Of a DNA stretch of 64,000 nucleotides, positions 48,652-56,046 are shown in pieces. The notes beneath the pieces are model-generated. The model was not told the DNA's origin, made no database searches, and saw nothing but the letters and a program-made list of their open reading frames with translations. The stretch is from Mucilaginibacter terrae (GTDB lineage Bacteria > Bacteroidota > Bacteroidia > Sphingobacteriales > Sphingobacteriaceae), in NCBI RefSeq assembly GCF_031951985.1, contig NZ_JAVLVU010000001.1, forward strand, positions 1-64,000, given 5' to 3'. How positions within the stretch are numbered: position 1 is the stretch's first letter; every line of letters begins with the position of its first letter. A program made the position numbers and the translations under genes.

Positions 48652-49083
48652 ATGATGAAAGTATTAATGCTCAGTATATTTTTAATAGCTCAGGTTGCAT
48701 GGTTGGGCAACTTTAATGAGGCGCAGCAGCAAGCTAAACAAACGCATAAAATGATACTCGTTAACTTTTCGGGGTCTGACTGGTGCGGTCCTTGCATCCG
48801 CCTGCGTAAAGAAATTCTGGAGACAACCGAATTTGATAGCTATGCACAAGATCACCTGGTATTGGTGCGGGCCGACTTTCCTCGCCAGAAAAAAAATCAA
48901 TTAAGCAAAGAGCAGGTATAAAGGAATGAGACCCTGGCAGACAAGTATAATGCCGAGGGGAAATTTCCATTCACACTGCTGCTTGATGAAGATGGTAAAG
49001 TTTTAAAAACCTGGGACGGCTATCCTAATGTTACTACCGCTCAGTTTGTAGCACAAATTAAAACGTTTGAGCATGCAAAGTAG
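48652..49083 (+). pseudogene. Thioredoxin-like protein with an in-frame stop
   Basis: The ATG at 48652 opens a protein with a hydrophobic export segment (MMKVLMLSIFLIAQVAW) and the active site FSGSDWCGPCIRL. A TAA at 48919-48921 stops it after 89 codons. Beyond the stop, in the same frame, the expected thioredoxin C-terminal half continues (NETLADKYNAEGKFPFTLLL with the cis-Pro, then KTWDGYPN) to a stop at 49081. A single base (a Lys or Gln codon to TAA) explains it. As written, the product lacks the second half of the fold and should be inactive. The cluster position argues that it was recently functional. Confidence 0.82.
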
Positions 49084-50029
49084 TGAGCTAACCACTACTT
49101 TGCCCGCTGTATTTAAGCGTGGCTTGCGCTTAATGGGTAACCATTTTGAAATAAGCGTGGTATGCGATGATGAGCGTGTAGCGCAAAACTGTATTGACGA
49201 AGCAGTTACCGAGATACAACGAATAGAAGCCTTGCTAACCACCTACAAAGATAGCAGCCAAACCAATTATATTAATAATAACGCCGGCATTGCTCCTGTA
49301 AAGGTAGACCAGGAGGTATTTGACCTGATCGAACGCTCGCTTAAAATATCGCACCTTACACAGGGTGCGTTTGATATAACCTATGGTTCGATAGACAAAA
49401 GCCTGTGGAACTTTGATGTGAATATGAAGCAGTTGCCTGATACGGAAATTGCCATGCAATCGGTGCGACTTATCAATTACCACAACGTTGTATTAGATAG
49501 ACAAAACCTAACAGTATTTTTAAAAGAGCATGGCATGCGCATTGGCTTTGGCGGCATAGGCAAAGGCTACGCGGCAGACAGGGCCAAAATGTTACTCCGG
49601 CAAGCCGGCATACAAAGTGGCATCGTAAACGCAGCCGGCGATCTGGCTACCTGGGGCACCCAGCCCGACGGCAAACCCTGGACGGTAGCCATTGCCGACC
49701 CTAATGGCAAGGTGCCCTACATTTCAAAACTAAACATCAGCAACACAGCTATTGCCACCTCGGGTAATTACGAAAAATATGCCACCATTAATGGCAAAAG
49801 ATACTCGCACACCATTGATCCAAAAACAGGGCTGCCCGTAGCAGGCATTAAAAGTGTAAGTATTATTTGCCCCAGTGCCGAACTGGCCGATGCCCTTGCA
49901 ACGCCCGTTATGGTAATGGGGGTAAAGGTAGGGCTCGACCTGATTAACCAGCTTAAAGGAGTGGCATGCATTATTGTAGATGATCACGATCAACTGTACA
50001 CCTCTCAAAACATTAATCTACACTATTAA
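49073..50029 (+). CDS. apbE: ApbE-family FAD:protein FMN transferase
   Basis: Enzyme of 318 residues that attaches FMN covalently to Ser/Thr of target proteins. Signature motifs are present: IGFGGIGKGYAADRAKMLL, VNAAGDLATWG, NTAIATSGNYEKYA and KRYSHTIDPKTGLP (metal and FAD site), with Asp and Thr residues near 270-285. Unusually for ApbE, no signal peptide or lipobox is visible, so it may act in the cytoplasm or be exported another way. ATG at 49073 overlaps the end of the thioredoxin-like gene by eleven bases. Confidence 0.9.
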   Translation: MQSSELTTTLPAVFKRGLRLMGNHFEISVVCDDERVAQNCIDEAVTEIQRIEALLTTYKDSSQTNYINNNAGIAPVKVDQEVFDLIERSLKISHLTQGAFDITYGSIDKSLWNFDVNMKQLPDTEIAMQSVRLINYHNVVLDRQNLTVFLKEHGMRIGFGGIGKGYAADRAKMLLRQAGIQSGIVNAAGDLATWGTQPDGKPWTVAIADPNGKVPYISKLNISNTAIATSGNYEKYATINGKRYSHTIDPKTGLPVAGIKSVSIICPSAELADALATPVMVMGVKVGLDLINQLKGVACIIVDDHDQLYTSQNINLHY

Positions 50030-50033
50030 ATCC

Positions 50034-50264
50034 ATGAACAAAAAATATCAGCTATATGTCCTGCTGGCCTTAGTGGCCTTTAGTTGCAGCGGGCTTGCAT
50101 CATGTGTTTCGGTAAAGCCTTATCAAAAAAACAGGCTCAATGATGCCGAGATGGAGCTTAGGGCTCGCACGGCTCAAAAGTTTGAGCAAAGTTTCCAGCT
50201 TTATCGCGAAGGTGGATCGGGTGCTAATGGCGGTAAAAGTGGTGGCGGCTGCGGTTGTAATTAA
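50034..50264 (+). CDS. DUF4266 lipoprotein
   Basis: Small lipoprotein of 76 residues. The lipobox is LASC with Cys24 after a hydrophobic signal. The mature part has the DUF4266 pattern VKPYQKNRLNDAEM with the ELRARTAQKFEQSFQLYREG helix, then a Gly/Ser-rich tail ending in GGGCGCN. The function is unknown. It follows apbE by five bases and precedes the DUF3570 gene by 15, which is the usual order in Bacteroidota and Proteobacteria. The terminal cysteines could bind metal or a cofactor. Confidence 0.88.
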   Translation: MNKKYQLYVLLALVAFSCSGLASCVSVKPYQKNRLNDAEMELRARTAQKFEQSFQLYREGGSGANGGKSGGGCGCN

Positions 50265-50279
50265 TTGATGGAAGCCTAA

Positions 50280-51515
50280 ATGAAAAAACTATATTTAAAC
50301 GTCGCCCTGTTTTATATGGGCATCTTAGCATCGCATGCTCAGATAGTTTCCCCTGTTCCTGCTAAAGCAGATACGGCAAATGCTGCCTATCACTCTAAAA
50401 AGCTTACGGTCGACGAGGTTAACTTCGTTTCGGCATATTACCATCAGGATGGTAACCATTCGGCAGTAACCGGTGGTATTGGTACCGAATTGCTCACAGA
50501 TTTTGCCAATACTATTGACGTACAGTTATCTAACTATAACAAGCGCGGTCGTAAGAATACCTTTTTGTTCGAATTAGGCATCGATCATTATTCGTCGGCC
50601 TCGTCTGATAAAATAGACCCGTCAACCATATCTTCTGCATCAAAGTCTGATAACCGTATTTACCCATCGCTCAACTGGACCCGTACCAACGAGCAAACGG
50701 GCAATGCTTATGGTTTTACAGGCTCTTATTCGCACGAATATGATTACCAGTCGTTCGGCGCTGCCTTTAATCTTACCCGCTTGTCTAAAAATAAGAATAC
50801 GCAGTTTGATATGCGGCTGCAGGCATTTTTGGATAAGTGGAAAGTGATCTTGCCGGTAGAGCTACGACCGGGTTATGCGCCTGGCAAAAACTATGAACAC
50901 GATCACAGTGCGGATGGCTCGGCACCACGTAATTCGTTCAGCGCATCGTTTTCTTTATCGCAGGTAATTAATCCGCGGTTACAGGTACTGATTATAGTAG
51001 AACCTGCATATCAGCATGGATTGCTTTCTACACGTTACCAGCGCGACTATTTTACCGATGGATCGCTACGGGCCGAGAACCTGCCTGGTAAGCGTTATAA
51101 ACTGCCTGTAGCGGCCCGCTTTAATTACTTTTTAGACGATCATTTTATCATCCGCACCTATTACCGTTACTACATGGATAATTGGGGCATAAGAGCCCAT
51201 ACCGCAGAAGTGGAAGTTCCGGTAAAACTAACTTCATTCGTATCGGTCAGTCCGTTTTACCGATATAACTCGCAGCAGGGAACCCGGTATTTTGCACCAT
51301 ATGGCCAGCACAACCCCAATGCCGCTTACTACACCAGTGATTGTGATCTGGCCGATTTGCACAGCAGTTTTGTTGGGGCAGGGTTACGCCTTAGTCCGCC
51401 AAAAGGAGTTTTTGGCTGGCAGCGCCTCAATATGCTTGAATTGCGTTACGGTCATTACATGCGTTCAACTAACCTGACATCGAACGTTATAACATTGAAT
51501 ATGAGGTTCAAGTAA
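50280..51515 (+). CDS. DUF3570 outer-membrane beta-barrel protein
   Basis: Protein of 411 residues with a signal peptide (MKKLYLNVALFYMGILASHA). The mature sequence is a barrel of alternating strands, with DEVNFVSAYYHQDGNHSAVTGGIGTELLTD at the start and NMLELRYGHYMRSTNLTSNVITLNMRFK at the end, ending in Phe-Arg-Lys. DUF3570 is always next to DUF4266 and ApbE, so this is probably the outer-membrane channel or anchor of the system. Function unknown. Confidence 0.85.
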   Translation: MKKLYLNVALFYMGILASHAQIVSPVPAKADTANAAYHSKKLTVDEVNFVSAYYHQDGNHSAVTGGIGTELLTDFANTIDVQLSNYNKRGRKNTFLFELGIDHYSSASSDKIDPSTISSASKSDNRIYPSLNWTRTNEQTGNAYGFTGSYSHEYDYQSFGAAFNLTRLSKNKNTQFDMRLQAFLDKWKVILPVELRPGYAPGKNYEHDHSADGSAPRNSFSASFSLSQVINPRLQVLIIVEPAYQHGLLSTRYQRDYFTDGSLRAENLPGKRYKLPVAARFNYFLDDHFIIRTYYRYYMDNWGIRAHTAEVEVPVKLTSFVSVSPFYRYNSQQGTRYFAPYGQHNPNAAYYTSDCDLADLHSSFVGAGLRLSPPKGVFGWQRLNMLELRYGHYMRSTNLTSNVITLNMRFK

Positions 51516-51836
51516 AAGCTATTTGGTTTGATCTACATTTCATTTACCTAAGCTGGCCGAAATGGAACAAGTCGTTTTGTATTCTAAAAAACGGCTTGGG
51601 TAGAAAAATTGAAAGTTCGATTGATTTAGTATTATGTCTACCTTAAATTCACCGGCTCATCGGTCAGGCTGTAGCCGTTCTGAATTGTAAATGATATTTG
51701 AAATTACCAGATAGGTGGGACTTTACGGAACCGTGATTTTGTGGGCATTCCTTTCTATATGTCAATATATTAAAAGTTACAGGCGAAATTAAGATATACC
51801 GAAAATTTATATTTTCACCATAAAAATACAGATCTA
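51516..51836. other. Gene-free region with a terminator-like hairpin
   Basis: 321 bases after the DUF3570 gene. A hairpin at 51568-51598 (CAAGTCGTTTT / AAAACGGCTTG) may end the redox operon although its T run is poor. The rest shows no gene. Confidence 0.35.
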
Positions 51837-52259
51837 ATGGCATCGTTTGTACATCCAGAGTCTGAAGACATTGAAATAATCAGGCAGTTTTATTCAGGCA
51901 TAAATCGCAATGATATTGAGTTTGTATTGACACTAATGGATGTCGATGTCAGTCGTATTGAACCTGAAGAATTTTCGGCAGCCGGTATCTATCAGGGGCA
52001 CTCCGATTTGCGAAAGCATCTAACAGCGGGAAGAAGCACTTGGGCAGAGGGCACATGCGAACCGGTCGATTTTTTTTCTAACGGAAATAAGATAGTTGCT
52101 ACTGTCCATATCAAAGTTCGGCTTAATAATCAATCAGAATGGATTGACGCAAGAATAGCAGATGGGTTCATGATTAAAGATGGCCTGGTGATGGAATTTA
52201 ATTCATTTGCGAACATCCAGAATGCTTTTGCATGGGCTAACATTGCAGCCAACAGTTAA
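51837..52259 (+). CDS. SnoaL/NTF2-like protein
   Basis: Protein of 140 residues with the SnoaL-like nuclear-transport-factor-2 fold. The pattern EIIRQFYSGINRNDIEFVLTLMDVDVSR, then GIYQGHSDLRKHLTAGRSTWAEG and WIDARIADGFMIKDGLVMEFNSF are family features. These small cone-shaped domains bind or isomerise hydrophobic ligands; the ligand is unknown. It is not clearly in an operon. Confidence 0.8.
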   Translation: MASFVHPESEDIEIIRQFYSGINRNDIEFVLTLMDVDVSRIEPEEFSAAGIYQGHSDLRKHLTAGRSTWAEGTCEPVDFFSNGNKIVATVHIKVRLNNQSEWIDARIADGFMIKDGLVMEFNSFANIQNAFAWANIAANS

Positions 52260-52355
52260 ACTGTTTTTTTTCTAAAAAACACCACTTGCCGCAAATGTTC
52301 TTGTTAGAGTTTGAAATTGCCCGGTCTGAATAATCTGGATGCCATAATAAGGTTA

Positions 52356-52949
52356 TTAATTAGTAGCCTTAGTGGTAATTGCCTTAATGATCAAATCCAG
52401 CTCTCTGGCACTACGTTCCAGCATTTGCGTTAATTTTAATATTTCAGTTTGATCTTCCTCATGAGCAATTATGTCAGCGATACCAAGAATGTTGGCTAAG
52501 GGTTTACGAACTCCATGAGACTGTATAAAACTAATTTCATCCAGTTGAATTTCTGCATGATTGAGCCTTTCTTTTGCCTCCATAAATTCTGTTATGTTAT
52601 AACCAATGCAAAAAATTCCCTCCGGTATACCTTCTGCGTTTAACATGGCTTGCATTTCCCACTGCGTAACAACAAAGCCTCCTTTTCCATCATGTTTTCG
52701 CAATGTTACCGGGAACAATTGCCCCGGAGCCTCAAAACACTTTGGGCCGGTTTCTTCACAAATTTTAATATCCTCCGGATGAAGCGTAACCGAAAAGTGT
52801 TTTCCTTTCAACGTTTTTTCACCCATTGCAAAATTTCGGTCATAATTTTTGCTTACAAATGAATACCGGCTATCCAGCCCAATAGAAATGGTATAAAAGA
52901 ATGAGGAATCCCTGAGGAAATTATTTATTGGGGCGTAGCTATTTATCAA
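52356..52949 (-). CDS. PAS-domain protein with a histidine-kinase-like H box and no ATPase domain
   Basis: Protein of 197 residues. A PAS domain fills residues 15-120 (GMFxL-type hairpin SIGLDSRYSFVSKNYDR). The C-terminal helix contains FIQSHGVRKPLANILGIADII, a HisKA-like H box, but the chain ends about 50 residues later without any HATPase boxes. It may be an orphan PAS-dimerisation protein that a separate kinase phosphorylates, or a degenerate kinase. Its start appears to be TTG at 52949. It is divergent to the hybrid kinase. Confidence 0.75.
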   Translation of the reverse strand: MINSYAPINNFLRDSSFFYTISIGLDSRYSFVSKNYDRNFAMGEKTLKGKHFSVTLHPEDIKICEETGPKCFEAPGQLFPVTLRKHDGKGGFVVTQWEMQAMLNAEGIPEGIFCIGYNITEFMEAKERLNHAEIQLDEISFIQSHGVRKPLANILGIADIIAHEEDQTEILKLTQMLERSARELDLIIKAITTKATN

Positions 52950-53112
52950 TGTTATTTTGTTTAAGCAGTTTAAAACAGTGACGTGAAATTAGTGCATAAT
53001 TTATTTCGTTCTAATTTATATACGAAATTGCAAATTAAAAGTTAACATGCGCTGCTAAATGAGATCAAAAAGTTGCCAGAATAAATCAATTGACGATAGT
53101 TTACTTATCAAC

Positions 53113-53134
53113 TTGAAGTGCCCTGGCACTTCAA
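53113..53134. promoter_or_regulatory. 22-base palindrome upstream of the hybrid kinase
   Basis: TTGAAGTGCC, a 2-base centre and GGCACTTCAA: perfect 10-base arms. It lies in the divergent region between the PAS gene and the hybrid kinase, 33 bases (centre to centre) from the second palindrome. Confidence 0.6.
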
Positions 53135-53143
53135 TCATCAATG

Positions 53144-53169
53144 TTATTAAGCGTTTTAACGCTTAATAA
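53144..53169. promoter_or_regulatory. 26-base palindrome upstream of the hybrid kinase
   Basis: TTATTAAGCGTT, a TT centre and AACGCTTAATAA: perfect 12-base arms. It ends 20 bases before the kinase -7 element, a suitable place for an activator or repressor. Sequence differs from the neighbouring palindrome. Confidence 0.6.
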
Positions 53170-53189
53170 TTCTTAAAGCTATTATTATT

Positions 53190-53197
53190 TACCTTTG
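53190..53197 (+). promoter_or_regulatory. Promoter -7 element of the hybrid kinase gene
   Basis: TACCTTTG, a full TAnnTTTG match, ending 20 bases before the ATG at 53218. Confidence 0.6.
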
Positions 53198-53217
53198 AAG
53201 TTTGTTAAGTAACATCA

Positions 53218-54954
53218 ATGAAGATTCAGCAGGCAGCTCAATACATCAATAAGTGGTCAGGAAGTGAAACACTTTTAAACGCACAGCTGAAGCTGTTCAC
53301 TCTGATGCTCTCTGCCAATGTACTTAAAGGTGGGATATACCTTTATGATGCCATTTATCGTCACGGCGGCGAAGGTAGCGGCAGGGCGGTCCGCCTGATG
53401 GTTACGTCAGTAGTTATCATTTTTGTATTACGGAAATTTCCTAAGATTATTCAATGGGGTATCCATTACGCAGTACTGGCTACTATTGCCCATGTTTACT
53501 ACCGGGCATTTAATAAATCGGTTGGCTTGGATGCGGTTACAATGCAAGCCATTATTATGGTCATTATTTCGGCCTTTTATGGACTCGGAAAAAAGTGGGG
53601 TACCGTTTACACGCTTATTGCAGCTGCCTCAACTTTACTGATACATTACATAAAGTTTCGTTTTACGGGATTAATTCCTTTGCCACAGCATCTTAACGAC
53701 ATTTACATAGCTGTAAATTGGGTGGTGATCCTGATTTCTCATTTATACTTTCATGGTGTGCTGTATGGCAACCTGAAGGCCAGCAAAATCCTGAGTTTAC
53801 AATTGGCAGAAGCTGCACAGGCAAAAACTAATTTTTTGTCGACCATGTCACATGAACTGCGTACACCACTAAACTCCGTTATCGGCATTGCCGGGTTATT
53901 AATCAGCGATGATGCCAATTCCAAACAGAAAGAACAACTTGATGTACTCAAATTTTCGGCCGAAGGATTATTAACGCTCATCAATGATATTCTGGATATA
54001 AATAAACTGGATGCCGGAAAGCTTGAACTGGAATCAACTCCGTTCTCACTCACCTTACTTTTAAACGGTATAGGTAGGGGAATGGAATTCAAAGCGCATG
54101 AACAGGGCCTTAAGTTCAAATTTTTTATGGATGAAAAGTTGAAGGATAAGAGCTTTCAGGGAGATCCTTCACGGCTTAGCCAGGTGCTTTACAACCTGAT
54201 AGGTAATGCGGTCAAATTTACTGAACAAGGGGAGGTAAGCTTAATTACGGAAGTGATGAACCAGGATGGTTCTAACTACATAATCAGATTTAAAGTAACA
54301 GACACAGGTATAGGTATTTCGGAAGAGCAACAAAAGCTGGTATTTGATCCGTTTCAGCAAGCTACGGCCAGCACTACACGTAAATTTGGTGGTACAGGTT
54401 TAGGTTTGGCTATCGTTAAACAACTCGTAGAAATGTTTGGTAGCGAAATTAAGCTGAAAAGTAAGATTGGTGACGGAACATGCTTTTATTTTGATTTATC
54501 CATGCAGCAGGTAGAGCAGAAGGTTGGCGATGAATTAAGCGAAACACGTGATCAGGGAGAAAAGAACTTGAGCAGCCTACGTATTTTGCTTGCCGAAGAT
54601 AATATGATGAACATCTATTTCATGAAGCAATTGTTCAAGCGCTGGAATATTTCTGCCGATATTGCCGAAAACGGTACAGAGGTTTTGGAAATGCTTAAGG
54701 ATGCTGATTATGACCTGATATTAATGGATATGCACATGCCGGTGATGGATGGTATGCAGGCAACTGAACAGATCAGGAAGTTGGCTGATCCGTCAAAAGC
54801 AGGTGTACATATCATTGCCTTAACAGCTTCGGTATCTGATCAGATACAAAAACGTGTTATCAGTTGTGGCATGAATGATTATTTGCATAAACCTTTTCAG
54901 TTAGATGAGCTTAGGGCGAAACTGGAAGCGCGGTTATATTCGAACGCGTATTGA
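53218..54954 (+). CDS. Hybrid sensor histidine kinase/response regulator
   Basis: Protein of 578 residues. The N-terminal 180 residues hold about six hydrophobic segments and no periplasmic loop, so it senses within or near the membrane. The kinase has H box FLSTMSHELRTPLNSVIGIAG, N box NLIGNAVKFTEQGEV, G boxes VTDTGIGISEEQ and GTGLGLAIVKQL. The C-terminal receiver domain has LLAEDNMMNIYFM and phospho-Asp in LILMDMHMPVMDG, with Lys in HKPF. No DNA-binding output domain follows, so it signals through phosphotransfer. It lies upstream of the biosynthetic cluster, on the same strand. Confidence 0.94.
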   Translation: MKIQQAAQYINKWSGSETLLNAQLKLFTLMLSANVLKGGIYLYDAIYRHGGEGSGRAVRLMVTSVVIIFVLRKFPKIIQWGIHYAVLATIAHVYYRAFNKSVGLDAVTMQAIIMVIISAFYGLGKKWGTVYTLIAAASTLLIHYIKFRFTGLIPLPQHLNDIYIAVNWVVILISHLYFHGVLYGNLKASKILSLQLAEAAQAKTNFLSTMSHELRTPLNSVIGIAGLLISDDANSKQKEQLDVLKFSAEGLLTLINDILDINKLDAGKLELESTPFSLTLLLNGIGRGMEFKAHEQGLKFKFFMDEKLKDKSFQGDPSRLSQVLYNLIGNAVKFTEQGEVSLITEVMNQDGSNYIIRFKVTDTGIGISEEQQKLVFDPFQQATASTTRKFGGTGLGLAIVKQLVEMFGSEIKLKSKIGDGTCFYFDLSMQQVEQKVGDELSETRDQGEKNLSSLRILLAEDNMMNIYFMKQLFKRWNISADIAENGTEVLEMLKDADYDLILMDMHMPVMDGMQATEQIRKLADPSKAGVHIIALTASVSDQIQKRVISCGMNDYLHKPFQLDELRAKLEARLYSNAY

Positions 54955-55121
54955 CGCTCTTAGTTGATTTGATTTTTATGAGAATCTCATTTTTGTAAAA
55001 AAATCAAACGATAATTTGCATTACATTTTGTTCATACCCTTTTGAAATGCTTGTATATAGTGAGTGGCTTTTTGAGATTTAACAGTTCATTAATAATTTC
55101 GATCACAATATTGCTTCACCT

Positions 55122-55788
55122 ATGGACGAATTTGACAAAATCCAGTTTACCGGTATTACCCCGTTTATTTCCCGGTACTTTACACATAAATTTATGGGTG
55201 TGGATTGTTTGTCATCTGCCGAACGAAACATCATACAAGGATCTGCCGAAAAACGCCGTATTGATTTTAGTACCGGGCGTTATTGCGCGCGCCAGGCGCT
55301 GGGCATGCTCATTAACAGTAAACCGGCCATTATGCAGGGCGAGGGGCGTGAGCCCTTATGGCCCAATGGCGTTGTAGGCTCTATCAGTCATTCGGGTAAA
55401 CTGGCAGGAGCGGTGGCAGCACTACAAAGCAATATAATGGCCATTGGTGTTGATATAGAGACAGTAGGAGAGGTAAAGCCAGAGATATGGGATTTGATTT
55501 TTAAATGATGATGAGCAAATACTTATACGCAGCAAACAGGGTGATACTGCGCTTTGGGCAACCTTACTTTTTTCTCTTAAAGAAGCGTTTTATAAGCTTC
55601 AATATCCAATTACCAGGCAGTTTGTTGATTTTAAAGATATTACCATTTCGCAAAACGAAAAACTATTAAAGTTCGAAAGCGCTAACCCCAATATAAATCT
55701 TTCACCTGTTTTACTTAGCCAGGTTGAAACGCACTGGATTAAGGCTCAAGATCAATTGATATCAATTTGTTACATTTCAGTGAAGTAA
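55122..55788 (+). pseudogene. Sfp-type 4'-phosphopantetheinyl transferase, single-base frameshift
   Basis: Transfers 4'-phosphopantetheine from CoA to the Ser of carrier domains. The first part (128 codons) includes the RYCARQALGML region, GVVGSISHSGKLAGAVAAL and the Mg-binding motif IGVDIET. A run of five T (55498-55502) then shifts the frame; with one T removed, the protein continues DLILNDDEQILI and contains LLFSLKEAFYK, the WxxKEA-type motif, ending at 55786-55788. Corrected length is about 221 residues. It lies 258 bases before the NRPS/PKS gene on the same strand, so it is the obvious activator of that enzyme's two carrier domains. Confidence 0.85.
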
Positions 55789-55968
55789 CATAATCATGCT
55801 CTAATAAGGCTTAAAGGCACATTTATATCCTCCATCAATCACAATATTGATAAGTATAACTATCAGGTTGTGCACAGAATTTATTATCATTGCCATACCC
55901 CTAAGCTAATTTATCTGTTAAGTGCCTAAGCAACGGCGCTTATTAATTTTTATGATAACTAAAATGCA

Positions 55969-56011
55969 GCTTGCGGTTAAATGTTGAAACACTTAACGAT
56001 TCGCTGCAAGC
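55969..56011. promoter_or_regulatory. Imperfect inverted repeat upstream of the NRPS/PKS gene
   Basis: Core GTTAAATGT / ACACTTAAC (55976-55997, one mismatch, 4-base loop), flanked by GCTTGC at 55969 and GCAAGC at 56006. It ends 35 bases before the megasynthase ATG, a position suited to an operator or a hairpin in the leader. No -7 element was identified. Confidence 0.35.
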
Positions 56012-56046
56012 GGTCGTTGTGGTAAAACGTAAGTTCACACGCGCAC

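Noticed and set aside
47819-50264. Flavinylation motif ([ST]GA[ST]) as an ApbE target in the redox cluster
   Set aside because: Checked cytochrome b561, the thioredoxin-like protein and DUF4266. The closest strings (TGAI and SGAN) do not fit the motif, so no target is assigned.
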